DNA of 64,000 bases from CBDCZI01 sp965224495. GTDB taxonomy: Bacteria > Bacteroidota > Bacteroidia > Cytophagales > JAAEPT01. Where the stretch lies: positions 356,666-420,665 of the forward strand of contig CBDCZI010000025.1 in NCBI GenBank assembly GCA_965224495.1. Reading direction: 5' to 3'. The translations under genes were made by a program, and so were the position numbers. The notes under the pieces were generated by a model, which was given only the letters and a program-made list of their open reading frames with translations, was not told the DNA's origin and ran no database searches. This document shows positions 53,221 to 62,315 of this stretch, piece after piece; the first letter of the stretch is position 1; every line of letters starts with the position of its first letter.

Positions 53221-54912
53221 TTATTTTTCTAATTCTGGGTAATACATTGTTTCTGATAAACTTTTCATTGGCGGAACCATAGGGAAGACATTCTCTTCAC
53301 GAGGTACCATACAGTGGATTAAGAAAGGACCATCTGTCGCTTGAGCTTCTTTTATTGCCTCGCTTAAAGCCTCCGTTGTATTAACCCTTACAGATTTCAC
53401 GCCAAAAGCTTCAGATAGTAATTTAAAGTCAGGATTTAACAGTTCTACACCTGAATAATTTTTAGCGTAAAACTGTTCCTGCCACTGTCTTACCATTCCT
53501 AAATAGGTGTTTTCTAATAATAAAACTTTTATTGGGTAATTTTCTTGAGCGAAAGTAACGAGCTCTTGAATATTCATTTGAATAGAGCCATCTCCAGAGA
53601 TAGACCAAACTTCATTCTTAGGAAATGCCGCCTGAACTCCCATAGCTGCAGGTAAACCAAATCCCATTGTTCCTAATCCGCAAGAAGAAACAAAATGATT
53701 AGGGTTTAATCTCGTCATGTACTGAGCAGCCCACATTTGGTGTTGTCCCACATCGGTACAAACAAACGCATCTGAAGGCATTGCTTTCTCTAATAAGGAT
53801 ATCGCGCTAATCTCTGTCAGCTTATCAAAATTTGGTGTTTTCAATGGGTATTTTTTACGTTCGTTAGATAAGAATTCTATCCACTCTTTACGTAACGTTT
53901 TATTTTCCTTGGTTCGTGTGTCAGGACACTCTTTTAATAAACGTTGGATGTCAGCGTGCAAAAACAAGTCTGTACGGACGTTTTTATCTTGCTCACTGAT
54001 GTCGATATCAATATGAATAACTTTAGCGTTCGGAGCAAATTCGTCTAGTTTACCTGTGATACGGTCATCAAAACGAATTCCCATAGCGATAATCAAATCA
54101 CAATTTTGAACGGCATCATTGGCATATTTCATACCGTGCATACCTAACCAACTAAAGTAAAGAGGGTCGTCTTCTCTTAATGCCCCTATTCCTAAGATAG
54201 TAGAAACAGCAGGTATTTGTTCACGTTTCACAAAACTCCTCAATTCGTCCCAGGCCTCACCAAGCATAATGCCGTGCCCTGCGATGATTAAAGGTTTTTT
54301 TGCTTCAGCTAAAATATCTCGTGCTTCAAACAATTGCTCACGGTGTACTTCAAAGGTACGTTCTTTTTTAGGTGGTTTAATTTCATCTTCCCAATTGTCG
54401 GGTAACTCTACCATTGCGTTTTGTACATCTTTTGGGATGTCAATTAATACAGGGCCAGGACGACCTTGCATAGCAATTTTATAAGCGTCTAAAAATATAT
54501 CACCAGCATCCTTAATCTTACGGATAAGGTATGTTTTTTTTGTTATTGGAATACAAATACCTGTGATATCAGTTTCCTGAAAAGCATCGGAGCCAATTAG
54601 TCCCAGAGGAACTTGTCCCGTAATTGCTATCATCGGAACAGAGTCTGCGTAAGCATCTGCAATACCTGTAACCAAATTCGTGGCTCCAGGTCCTGAAGTG
54701 GCTAAACAAAAACCAGGCTTTCCTTTGACACGTCCAAAAGCATTGGCTGCTAAAGACGCTCCTTGTTCGTGACGCACCAATATATTGTTTAGTGTTGTCT
54801 TCGATAAGGCGTCGTAGATTGGTAAGATTGCACCTCCAGGGTAAGCAAAAAGCGTTTCTGCTTCAAGTAACTCTATGATTCGTACAATGTAGTCTGCTCC
54901 TCTAAGTTCCAT
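53221..54912 (-). CDS. ilvB: Acetolactate synthase large subunit (ilvB-like)
   Basis: A 563-residue ThDP enzyme that condenses pyruvate to acetolactate for valine/leucine or with 2-ketobutyrate for isoleucine. The catalytic Glu is in VRHEQGASLA, the FAD-like region has HGMKYANDAVQNCDLIIAMG, and the ThDP/Mg motif is SGDGSIQMNIQEL with LLENTYLGMVRQWQEQFY. The small regulatory subunit ilvN and other branched-chain genes are not adjacent, unlike most biosynthetic loci. The ATG at 54912 fits; a TTG at 54921 is the other reading. Confidence 0.9.
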   Translation of the reverse strand: MELRGADYIVRIIELLEAETLFAYPGGAILPIYDALSKTTLNNILVRHEQGASLAANAFGRVKGKPGFCLATSGPGATNLVTGIADAYADSVPMIAITGQVPLGLIGSDAFQETDITGICIPITKKTYLIRKIKDAGDIFLDAYKIAMQGRPGPVLIDIPKDVQNAMVELPDNWEDEIKPPKKERTFEVHREQLFEARDILAEAKKPLIIAGHGIMLGEAWDELRSFVKREQIPAVSTILGIGALREDDPLYFSWLGMHGMKYANDAVQNCDLIIAMGIRFDDRITGKLDEFAPNAKVIHIDIDISEQDKNVRTDLFLHADIQRLLKECPDTRTKENKTLRKEWIEFLSNERKKYPLKTPNFDKLTEISAISLLEKAMPSDAFVCTDVGQHQMWAAQYMTRLNPNHFVSSCGLGTMGFGLPAAMGVQAAFPKNEVWSISGDGSIQMNIQELVTFAQENYPIKVLLLENTYLGMVRQWQEQFYAKNYSGVELLNPDFKLLSEAFGVKSVRVNTTEALSEAIKEAQATDGPFLIHCMVPREENVFPMVPPMKSLSETMYYPELEK

Positions 54913-54918
54913 AATCAA

Positions 54919-54926
54919 CAAAGATA
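54919..54926 (-). promoter_or_regulatory. -7 element of the ilvB promoter
   Basis: TATCTTTG on the minus strand ends seven bases before the ATG, so transcription would begin at or very near the start codon. The transcript may be almost leaderless. No clear -33. Confidence 0.4.
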
Positions 54927-55014
54927 AGTATTCCTATTTAGTAAAGAAATGGTAGAGCTTATTTGTTAAAAGTTAATTGTGTTAATTAACGGTAGAAGGG
55001 AGGGTGAATAAACG

Positions 55015-55051
55015 ACAAAGCCTCATCATTAAAGAAATGATGAGGCTTTGT
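55015..55051. terminator. Hairpin downstream of DUF5606 gene
   Basis: Sixteen pairs (55015-55030 with 55036-55051, loop of five). It has little T tail on the minus strand, so its termination strength is uncertain. Confidence 0.65.
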
Positions 55052-55067
55052 GTTGTATTGAGAAAGC

Positions 55068-55493
55068 TTATTTAACTTTTTCTTTTTTTTCTGTTTCAAA
55101 AACAAATTGTTCGGGGTAATGTTTGAACAATGAGTTGTACCAGCTAACTACTTTTTTTGCATCAGAAGCGTACACTTTATCGGCATCATACTCAGGAACT
55201 ATTTCGCTCAAGAAGTCTAAAAGTTTTTTAGAGTCGTCTTTTGGTTGAACAGGTAATTCGCCTTTGTATTTGTCAAATATTATTTTGAAAATATCTTCTA
55301 ATAAAATAGTTCCTTCTACCGTTGTGGTGTAGATAGAAATCTCTTTTAATATAGAAACACGGCTGTTAGCATTTGCAACAAGTTTTTTCTTGCTATCGTC
55401 TAACGTTTCTAAAATCACGCCTGATTTGGTTGGTTTTACTACTTTGTACAAACCTCCTTTACCAGCAATCGAAGCTACATCTCTTAAATCCAT
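55068..55493 (-). CDS. DUF5606 family protein
   Basis: A 141-residue protein with the Bacteroidota pattern MDLRDVASIAGKGGLYKVV, then SGVILETLDDSKKKLVANA and a C-terminal helical region ending DAKKVVSWYNSLFKHYPEQF. Function unknown. Predicted cytoplasmic. It is followed upstream on the same strand by a TonB-like gene. Confidence 0.85.
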   Translation of the reverse strand: MDLRDVASIAGKGGLYKVVKPTKSGVILETLDDSKKKLVANANSRVSILKEISIYTTTVEGTILLEDIFKIIFDKYKGELPVQPKDDSKKLLDFLSEIVPEYDADKVYASDAKKVVSWYNSLFKHYPEQFVFETEKKEKVK

Positions 55494-55514
55494 ATTTATA
55501 GGTGTTCTATTTTA

Positions 55515-55877
55515 TTAAAGTTTAAATCTAACTGGAATATTGTATTCGGCAATATACCCAGGAGCCTTGAATTTTAAGGTTTTCACAACTCTTAACGCTT
55601 CTGCTCCACAGCCAGCACCAATGTTTTTCACCACTTTGGCATAACCAAATGTTCCGTCAGCCAATAGTTTGACATGAATAATACAAGTACCTTGTCTTCT
55701 ACTTCTTTTTGCCATTGCAGGGTATTGCAATTCTTTAGCAATATCTTGGTATAATTTTGTCTGTCCACCTTCGTAATGTTCAGCAATAGGTAAAACCTTT
55801 ACTTGAATAAAAGAGGCAGTAGCGATAAGCACACTTAGCAATAGAGTGTAAAACGAGGTGTTGGTTAGCTTTTTCAT
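55515..55877 (-). CDS. Short TonB-C-terminal-like protein
   Basis: A 120-residue protein with an N-terminal hydrophobic segment (YTLLLSVLIATASFIQV) and a TonB C-terminal-type domain (LQYPAMAKRSRRQGTCIIHVKLLADGTFG, in two stretches at 55655-55745). It is much shorter than TonB: the proline-rich linker is missing, so it is not a canonical energy transducer. Its role is unknown; it may be a periplasmic or anchored domain-only member of the family. Confidence 0.7.
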   Translation of the reverse strand: MKKLTNTSFYTLLLSVLIATASFIQVKVLPIAEHYEGGQTKLYQDIAKELQYPAMAKRSRRQGTCIIHVKLLADGTFGYAKVVKNIGAGCGAEALRVVKTLKFKAPGYIAEYNIPVRFKL

Positions 55878-55935
55878 AAATTAAATGTTAAGTATATTCA
55901 GTTACAAGTTTACTTTATTTCAACGAAAAAACCAA

Positions 55936-56547
55936 TTATTCTTGGTTAGAGTTGAATAACTCCAATAAGGAATCAATATAATCTAATACATTTTCCGTGC
56001 CTCTTTTGTCTTCTGCCGAAGTTATGATGAAGTTTGGCTTGTCATTAAAAATCTTTTTTATGATTTTCATGTACTTGCTTGTGTTGCTTACCGCTTTGTT
56101 TTTTGACAGCTTATCTGCTTTTGTGAATGCAAAAGAAAAAGGTATTTCTATCTCATAAAGCCATTCTATAAACTCAACGTCAATCTTTTGAGGGTCGTGT
56201 CTAATGTCTAACAAAACAAAAAGCTCTATTAGGTTTGGTCTATCAACCAAGTAGTCATTAATGTTTTTTTCCCATTCTGATTTTTTTGATTTACTGACTC
56301 TCGCCCACCCATAACCTGGTAAATCGACCAATAACCAGTCTTCGTTTACTTCAAAATGATTGATTAGTTGTGTCTTTCCTGGGGTGGCAGAAACCTTGGC
56401 TAGTTTCTTTCTTCCCATCAATGCATTAATTAAACTCGACTTCCCAACATTAGAACGACCAATAAAAGCAACCTCTGGCAGGTTGGACTCGGGGCATTGC
56501 TCTAAATTTTGGCTACTTTTAAGAAAGTTTACTGACTTAATCTTCAT
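55936..56547 (-). CDS. engB: Ribosome biogenesis GTP-binding protein EngB/YsxC
   Basis: A 203-residue GTPase for large-subunit assembly. G1 is VAFIGRSNVGKSSLINALMG, G3 is LVDLPGYGWARV, G4 is FTKADKLSK and the switch-I Thr is in SATPGKTQLINHF. The start at 56547 is preceded by a -7 element on the minus strand at 56606. It is divergent from the first PorE-like gene. Confidence 0.95.
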   Translation of the reverse strand: MKIKSVNFLKSSQNLEQCPESNLPEVAFIGRSNVGKSSLINALMGRKKLAKVSATPGKTQLINHFEVNEDWLLVDLPGYGWARVSKSKKSEWEKNINDYLVDRPNLIELFVLLDIRHDPQKIDVEFIEWLYEIEIPFSFAFTKADKLSKNKAVSNTSKYMKIIKKIFNDKPNFIITSAEDKRGTENVLDYIDSLLELFNSNQE

Positions 56548-56598
56548 AGTTCTTTTTTGTTCAAAACATTAGTGGTAAATTCATACCCAATTGAATTA

Positions 56599-56606
56599 CA
56601 AAAATA
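56599..56606 (-). promoter_or_regulatory. -7 element of the engB promoter
   Basis: TATTTTTG on the minus strand, 52 bases before the engB ATG. No clear -33. Confidence 0.4.
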
Positions 56607-56632
56607 ATTCTTTAAAAATTAATAACACCCCT

Positions 56633-58684
56633 ATGCGTAGTATTTTAACATTAGCTTTATTTATTTCTGTAACTTTTTCTTCTTACAGTCAGGGATATTC
56701 AGAAAAAGACATAAAAAAAATTTCTCATCAAGCATTTATAGCTTTTGATGGAGAAAATTATGAAATGGCATTAGAAATGTATTTGTTCTTAGATTCTTTG
56801 AATCCTTCGGATGCAGAAAATAATTTTATGGTAGGGTCAACTTATATGAGGTTGGTTGAGCATAGAGAGCAGTCATTGCCGTATTTTCAAAAGGCAGAGA
56901 AATTAGGGTATAGTAAACATGTGAAGCCTTTGGTAGAGGTAAATGCAGCACATGGTTTTTATGAATCAGATGACTTTTACTTTAATATAGCAAGAGCATA
57001 TCATTTGAATTATAAGTTTGACAAAGCTATTGACTATTATAATGAGTTTCTTCAAGAAGTAGCTGACAAATACCACGGGTATCACCAAAAAGATATTGCT
57101 ATAGTCAAACGATTTATTGAAAACTGTAGATCAGGGAAGGAAATCATACAAGATACGTTGGATGTTAAAGTGACTATTTTAGAAGGTATTAATTCAAAGT
57201 ATGCTGATGTAGCACCTGTGATTTCAGCGGACGAAAAAATCATGTTTTTTACAAGTCGTCGCCCTTTAGGTGAGCGTGCCCAAAGAGATGAAAACGGAAT
57301 GTATGTTGAAAACATCTATTACACCACTAATTTAGGAAACGGAAAATGGAGTACACCTATAGCTATGAGTGATACGGTGAATAGTGATGAAAATGAGTCA
57401 GCGGTCGCTTTATCTCCAGATGGACGTAAATTGATTGTATATAAGAGTAATAGCCACGGGACTGGAGATTTGTATTTTACTTTATTAGAAGGAGAATCAT
57501 GGACTGAATTAATGAAAATGCAAGAAGGAATCAATACAAGAGCATTTGAAAGTAGTGCGAGTATTAGTCCAGATAAGCAAAGTATGTACTTTACAAGTAC
57601 ACGCCCAGGAGGTTTGGGAGGAGAAGATATTTATGTTATTCATAAAGATACTTCAGGAAATTGGGGGAAAGCTAAAAGTATGGGGGATGTGATAAATACA
57701 CCTTACGATGAAGATGCTCCTTATATCCACCCAGATGGAAATACACTTTATTTCAGTTCAAAAGGACATGAGTCGATGGGAGGGTTTGATATTTTCAAAT
57801 CAAAATTTGATAAAGAAAAAGGTGTATGGTGTAAACCTGAAAATATTGGTCACCCAATTAATACACCAGAAGATGATATTTTCTTTGTTTGGACAGAAGA
57901 TGGTAAACGAGCTTATTTTTCAACGCATCATCAAAATGGCTCAGGAGGAGAAGATATCTACATGTTGGAAATTACAGAACATGAAAAAGAAACAAATAAG
58001 GCGTTGGTTTTAGTGAAAGGGAAAGTCAAAGCTTTTGCTCCAGAAGTACCTGTTGGTGCAAAAATAACGGTAACTGACAAAGAGACACAAGAGGTAGTTG
58101 GTGTTTTTGAGTCAAACAGTGTGACAGGAGATTACACGTTGGTATTGAAGCCTGGTAGAGATTACGTGATGACTGTAGGGTCTGAGAGTTGTTTACCTCA
58201 TACCGAAAATATTCATACGGCAGATATTACAAGCTACACAGAAAAAATAGTAGATATTACGTTACAAGGATTGAGTGCAGGGAGTATTGCTGTATTGAAT
58301 AATGTGTTTTTTGATTACAACAGTGCAAAACTGAAAGAAAAGTCATTTTATGAGTTAAATAAATTTTATGAGGTATTGATAGATAATCCAGGAATGTTGG
58401 TGGAAATAGCGGGACATACAGACGCCGACGGTTCAGATGCGTATAATGTTAAGTTATCTAAAAAACGTGCACAAGCCGTACTGAAATATTTCTCAAAGAA
58501 AGGTATTTCTAAAAAACGTTTGGTTGCTCGTGGTTATGGAGAAAAATACTCAATAGCTACCAATACAACGGACGAAGGAAAAGCGTTAAATAGACGAACA
58601 GAAATGATTATCCATTCTAAGAAGGAAGATCAAATTTGGAAAAAAGGGTATTATTTTTTAAAAGAATACAAGAAAAATGAATAA
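56633..58684 (+). CDS. PorE-like OmpA-family protein (TPR, PD40 propeller, OmpA domain), first of a tandem pair
   Basis: A 683-residue protein. I use the ATG at 56633, giving the signal peptide RSILTLALFISVTFSSYSQ; the frame is open from a TTG at 56591. TPR-like repeats cover about 20-170, WD40/PD40-type blades with SPDKQSMYFTSTRPGGLGG and HPDGNTLYFSSKGHESMGG repeats cover about 190-450, a carboxypeptidase-regulatory-like domain follows, and an OmpA peptidoglycan-binding domain is at about 556-665 (AGHTDADGSDAYNVKLSKKR). This is the domain order of T9SS PorE. No PorP/SprF gene is adjacent. The next gene overlaps by eight bases. Confidence 0.88.
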   Translation: MRSILTLALFISVTFSSYSQGYSEKDIKKISHQAFIAFDGENYEMALEMYLFLDSLNPSDAENNFMVGSTYMRLVEHREQSLPYFQKAEKLGYSKHVKPLVEVNAAHGFYESDDFYFNIARAYHLNYKFDKAIDYYNEFLQEVADKYHGYHQKDIAIVKRFIENCRSGKEIIQDTLDVKVTILEGINSKYADVAPVISADEKIMFFTSRRPLGERAQRDENGMYVENIYYTTNLGNGKWSTPIAMSDTVNSDENESAVALSPDGRKLIVYKSNSHGTGDLYFTLLEGESWTELMKMQEGINTRAFESSASISPDKQSMYFTSTRPGGLGGEDIYVIHKDTSGNWGKAKSMGDVINTPYDEDAPYIHPDGNTLYFSSKGHESMGGFDIFKSKFDKEKGVWCKPENIGHPINTPEDDIFFVWTEDGKRAYFSTHHQNGSGGEDIYMLEITEHEKETNKALVLVKGKVKAFAPEVPVGAKITVTDKETQEVVGVFESNSVTGDYTLVLKPGRDYVMTVGSESCLPHTENIHTADITSYTEKIVDITLQGLSAGSIAVLNNVFFDYNSAKLKEKSFYELNKFYEVLIDNPGMLVEIAGHTDADGSDAYNVKLSKKRAQAVLKYFSKKGISKKRLVARGYGEKYSIATNTTDEGKALNRRTEMIIHSKKEDQIWKKGYYFLKEYKKNE

Positions 58685-60716
58685 AAATTTGCTAGTAAAA
58701 TCGGCATTATTAATAGGGTTATTTTTGATGCCTTTCTTTTCTATCGCACAAGACGATAGGATTTTTGTAGAGGAAGGGGATAAAATCTTCAATTTTGGAG
58801 ATTATGAGGATGCTATTCTCTTTTACCAATTGGCGGTAGAAGAAAATCCTCAAAATGTGCGTGCGCATTATATGGCGGGAACGTGTTTTTTGATTACTAC
58901 AAATGAAAAAAAAGAAGCCGTTCATTATTTACTGAAAGCTTACGCACTCGATCCCGAAGTCCATCACGATGTGCTTTTCAAAATTGGAGAAGGCTACCGT
59001 TACCGTTACGAGTTTGACAGAGCAGTAGATTATTACAACGAGTATCTAGGAGAGATAGAGGCAAACCCACGTGCTTATGAAGGCTTGGATGTAGCGAAAT
59101 TTAAGGCAAGAGCAAATAGAAGAATTTTAGAGTGTGAAAATGCTAAAAAATATATTGCAAATCCTGTAGCTTTTAAATCGGTAAATATAGGAGGAAGAGT
59201 CAATTCGGAAGCAGAAGATTATGCTCCAACGCTAAATAAAGACGAAACAATAATGTATTTCACCTCTAAACGTGAAGGTTCGACTGGTGGATTTAAAGAC
59301 ACCGATAACAAGTATTTTGAAGATATTTGGGTAGTCGAAAAAGAAGGGAACGAGTGGGGAACGCCAAAAAACATGGGTACGGTGATTAACACCAACCAAC
59401 ACGAGTCGAATATCGGTTTGTCTCCCGATGGTAATATTCTCTATATTTATCATACTGACCATAATGGTGATATTTATTATAGTGAGAAAAAAGAAGGCGA
59501 ATGGACTGAAGTAAAACCATTTGGTAAAAACATTAATACAGAGTACCAAGAAACGTCCGTTTTTCATTCGTCTAACGGAAGTTATATGTTCTTTACCAGT
59601 TCACGTCCAGGAGGAGAAGGACGTTTGGATATTTACGTGATGCGTAAAGATAAAAAAGGGAAATGGAGTAAGCCAGAAAATCTTAGTTCTGTCGTTAATA
59701 CGGAGTATGACGAAGAAGGCCCTTATTTTGATGTCGAACACAGCACACTTTATTTCTCGTCAAAAGGACATGGGGGAATGGGAGGTTATGATTTGTACAA
59801 GTCAGTATGGGATACATTGGACAACTCATGGTCAGAGCCAGAGAACTTAGGCTATCCTGTAAACTCTGTGGATGACGAACTTTTTTACACGGTTAGAGGT
59901 GGTGGAGAAGCAACAGAACATGCTTATTACGCTTCTTTCAAAGATGATAGTCACGGGTACACTGATATTTATATGATTGTTCCAGATGAAGATGAGTCGG
60001 TAGCAGGCGAGGCCGTAGCTGAGACAGTGATTGATAATGTAATTGAAGAAGATCCTATTGAAATTGAAAGACCTAAGATTGATTACCAACCGATTCATCT
60101 TAATGTAACAGCAAAAGAACAAGGGACAAGTAATCCTATTTCTGCATTTAAACTAAATGTCTATCGGTCAGATAACAAGCAAACTGCTGTTTTTGAAGGG
60201 GATGCCGAAGGGTTTTATAATTTCACATTAAACGATACGGTGCCATCTACTTATATTCTTATGGTTGAGGCTGATGGTTATGTTTTTCAGAGTAAGAATA
60301 TTTCTATCGAGCCAACAGGTGAGACGCAAACAAAAGATGTAGTTGTTTATTTGGGTAAACAAGAGGTTTTTGCGCCAAAAGTATTGCGAAATATTTATTT
60401 TGCTTTTGATAAACATACGCTACGAGCAGAGTCGTTTATTGAGTTAGATCAATTGGTGAAAATGTTAAAGTCAAACGAAGCGATGACTGTTGAGATAGCA
60501 GGACATACTGATTTTAAAGGTTCGGATGACTACAATATGAAATTGTCGTACCGAAGAGCAAATGCGGTAAAGAAATACTTAGTTAAAAATGGTATCAATG
60601 CTAGCCGTGTGTTAGCTAAAGGTTATGGTGAGAAATACCCTATAGCTTCTAATGATGATGAGATAGAGGGTAGAGAGCTTAATAGAAGAACAGAGTTTAT
60701 TATCTTGACAAAATAG
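58677..60716 (+). CDS. PorE-like OmpA-family protein, second of a tandem pair
   Basis: A 679-residue paralogue of the preceding gene with the same domain order: signal peptide (SALLIGLFLMPFFSIAQ), TPR (residues about 25-165), PD40 blades (VFHSSNGSYMFFTSSRPGG, VEHSTLYFSSKGHGGMGG), a CarbopepD-like domain near 475-560, and an OmpA domain near 571-679 (AGHTDFKGSDDYNMKLSYRR). It starts eight bases inside the first gene. An Rhs-core fragment begins twelve bases after its stop. It may bind peptidoglycan and anchor a T9SS or motility complex. Confidence 0.88.
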   Translation: MNKNLLVKSALLIGLFLMPFFSIAQDDRIFVEEGDKIFNFGDYEDAILFYQLAVEENPQNVRAHYMAGTCFLITTNEKKEAVHYLLKAYALDPEVHHDVLFKIGEGYRYRYEFDRAVDYYNEYLGEIEANPRAYEGLDVAKFKARANRRILECENAKKYIANPVAFKSVNIGGRVNSEAEDYAPTLNKDETIMYFTSKREGSTGGFKDTDNKYFEDIWVVEKEGNEWGTPKNMGTVINTNQHESNIGLSPDGNILYIYHTDHNGDIYYSEKKEGEWTEVKPFGKNINTEYQETSVFHSSNGSYMFFTSSRPGGEGRLDIYVMRKDKKGKWSKPENLSSVVNTEYDEEGPYFDVEHSTLYFSSKGHGGMGGYDLYKSVWDTLDNSWSEPENLGYPVNSVDDELFYTVRGGGEATEHAYYASFKDDSHGYTDIYMIVPDEDESVAGEAVAETVIDNVIEEDPIEIERPKIDYQPIHLNVTAKEQGTSNPISAFKLNVYRSDNKQTAVFEGDAEGFYNFTLNDTVPSTYILMVEADGYVFQSKNISIEPTGETQTKDVVVYLGKQEVFAPKVLRNIYFAFDKHTLRAESFIELDQLVKMLKSNEAMTVEIAGHTDFKGSDDYNMKLSYRRANAVKKYLVKNGINASRVLAKGYGEKYPIASNDDEIEGRELNRRTEFIILTK

Positions 60717-60727
60717 ATAAATACCTA

Positions 60728-60960
60728 TAGTTTGAAGGCCTTTAGCACTAGCAATTACAGGTATGGATTTCCAAGGACAAGAACAAGATAAGGAGTGGCT
60801 AGGGAGGTGCAGTGTCTTATAAATACAGAATTTCCGACCCTCGAATAGGGAAGTTTTTATCAATTGACCCTCTTGCACCGAAATACCCTCACTATTCGCC
60901 TTATGCATTTAGTGGTAATCGAGTGATTGATGCTGTTGAGCTTGAAGGGTTAGAACCATG
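60728..60960 (+). pseudogene. Rhs-repeat-associated core fragment, out of frame
   Basis: Conceptual translation gives RYGFQGQEQDKEWLGGAV, then YKYRISDPRIGKFLSIDPL and YPHYSPYAFSGNRVIDAVE, the C-terminal part of the Rhs-associated core. Two single-base insertions are needed for one reading: an extra C at 60771 and an extra G at 60802. The beginning of the Rhs protein is missing, as the fragment follows directly on the OmpA gene. Confidence 0.85.
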
Positions 60961-61655
60961 GCGAAGTAAATTCGCAATATCAAGGAGATGAAAATGGAGA
61001 GACAACATTATATGGACCATATCGAAATCAAGAGGTTGCACAAGGAGTAGTAGATGATTATGAACAGGGTCAAACAGATAGGATGACTGAGATGTTCAAT
61101 TCTATTAATTACGAAATTCCTTCTTATTCGAAAAATGCGGGTGGTGAAAGTTCATTTAATTTAGATAATGCTGTAGGTAATTTTGGTACTGCTGTTAATG
61201 TTGGACAGGAGGTGATGTTTAGTACTACATTTAATACTTGGATGGGTAAGGATTTCAAACTGCGTTCTCAGAGTTGGGGTGGTAATGGAAAAACAGGAGG
61301 GAAGTTTAAATTTAGCCAAACCAGGGCAGGATGGAAAGGTTTAGGGGCTTTGAATTACGGAGTTGGATTGTATAATTATTTTTCTATACGTAGTAAAATG
61401 AAAAATGGAGAATCTGCTACAAATGAGGTGAATTTGACAAGAGGTTTAGGGTTTGAATTCAAAGTCAATGTTAATGAGGGCTATTTTTACCAAGGAGACA
61501 ACCTAGTAGGAACAGTCGTCCCACCATTAATCTCTATCCCCAAAGCAATAGGTAATAAATTAGGAGAAACTTATCACAAAGAAATATGGGATGGAATTGA
61601 ATGGCTAATGATTGATAATGCTGATTTTTGGCCAGATGTCTTTCAAGGTAAATAA
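60954..61655 (+). CDS. Candidate Rhs C-terminal effector module
   Basis: The frame is open from 60954 to the stop at 61655; the first ATG is at 61083 (190 residues). It lies exactly where the variable toxin module follows the Rhs core (after EGLEPW), but in the +1 frame relative to it, so one more insertion near 60955-60965 is implied. The content is Gly/Asn rich (SWGGNGKTGGKFKFSQTRAG, GALNYGVGLYNYF) and ends WPDVFQGK. I recognise no toxin family or catalytic motif. As part of a decayed cassette, it may not be expressed. Confidence 0.45.
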   Translation, partial: NHGEVNSQYQGDENGETTLYGPYRNQEVAQGVVDDYEQGQTDRMTEMFNSINYEIPSYSKNAGGESSFNLDNAVGNFGTAVNVGQEVMFSTTFNTWMGKDFKLRSQSWGGNGKTGGKFKFSQTRAGWKGLGALNYGVGLYNYFSIRSKMKNGESATNEVNLTRGLGFEFKVNVNEGYFYQGDNLVGTVVPPLISIPKAIGNKLGETYHKEIWDGIEWLMIDNADFWPDVFQGK

Positions 61656-61664
61656 GAATGAATT

Positions 61665-62004
61665 ATGATATATAAGACCATATTTTATATTTACACAAAT
61701 TTCGTGTACAATAAGGCAGGGGAAAGGGTTAGCTAGAGAATATTCTGTCAGTATAGTAGCCTTTCTTGTAGTATTGAACCTTATTAGTCTCATAGATATT
61801 TTGAGATTACCAATTTTCGATGATGTTCACCCTATGATTTGTGTGATAGTTGTGATGCCGATATATTTTGTTATTTGGAAACTAAAATCCAAAGTTATCT
61901 TAATTGATAAGCCAAAATTATTACATTATTTGATAACTTTTTTTTATGTTTTGGTAAGTTTTTTTGTGTCATGTTGGTCAATATTATATTCTTCCACTAA
62001 TTGA
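61665..62004 (+). pseudogene. Small membrane protein, candidate immunity partner, frameshifted
   Basis: From the ATG at 61665 the reading gives MIYKTIFYIYTNFVYNKAG, then stops; if one G in the GGGG run at 61719-61722 is removed, the frame continues through GLAREYSVSIVAFLVVLNLI and two or three membrane segments to the stop at 62004. It starts nine bases after the effector module, the position of immunity genes in Rhs cassettes. The family is unknown. Confidence 0.45.
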
Positions 62005-62315
62005 AGTTTACTGCTTTACTCGTACAGCATAGCATGAATAATAAATAACAAGAATAATAGAACCAATTCTATTCAAAACTAGGGTTGGTTTTTTATGTTC
62101 AATGCAGAGCTTTAATTCCTTCTTACACCATTTTTATTGATGGAAAATATGATGTTTTATTAACTATCTAAATATACTATTCGTTTTTGATGAGAATCTG
62201 AGAAACATAATTAGGTTCTAAAAACAGATACCGTTCTGAATATAGATTCTATGTAAATCATCCTTTTTTTAACCTTCAGATTAAACTATATAACAATAAA
62301 TATATTGGGATTATA
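62005..62315. other. AT-rich intergenic region
   Basis: No gene, RNA or repeat found. Poly-T/A rich with weak hairpins only. Confidence 0.5.

Noticed and set aside
55515..55877. Full TonB energy transducer
   Set aside because: The protein is 120 residues, lacks a proline-rich linker, and exbB/exbD are not adjacent.
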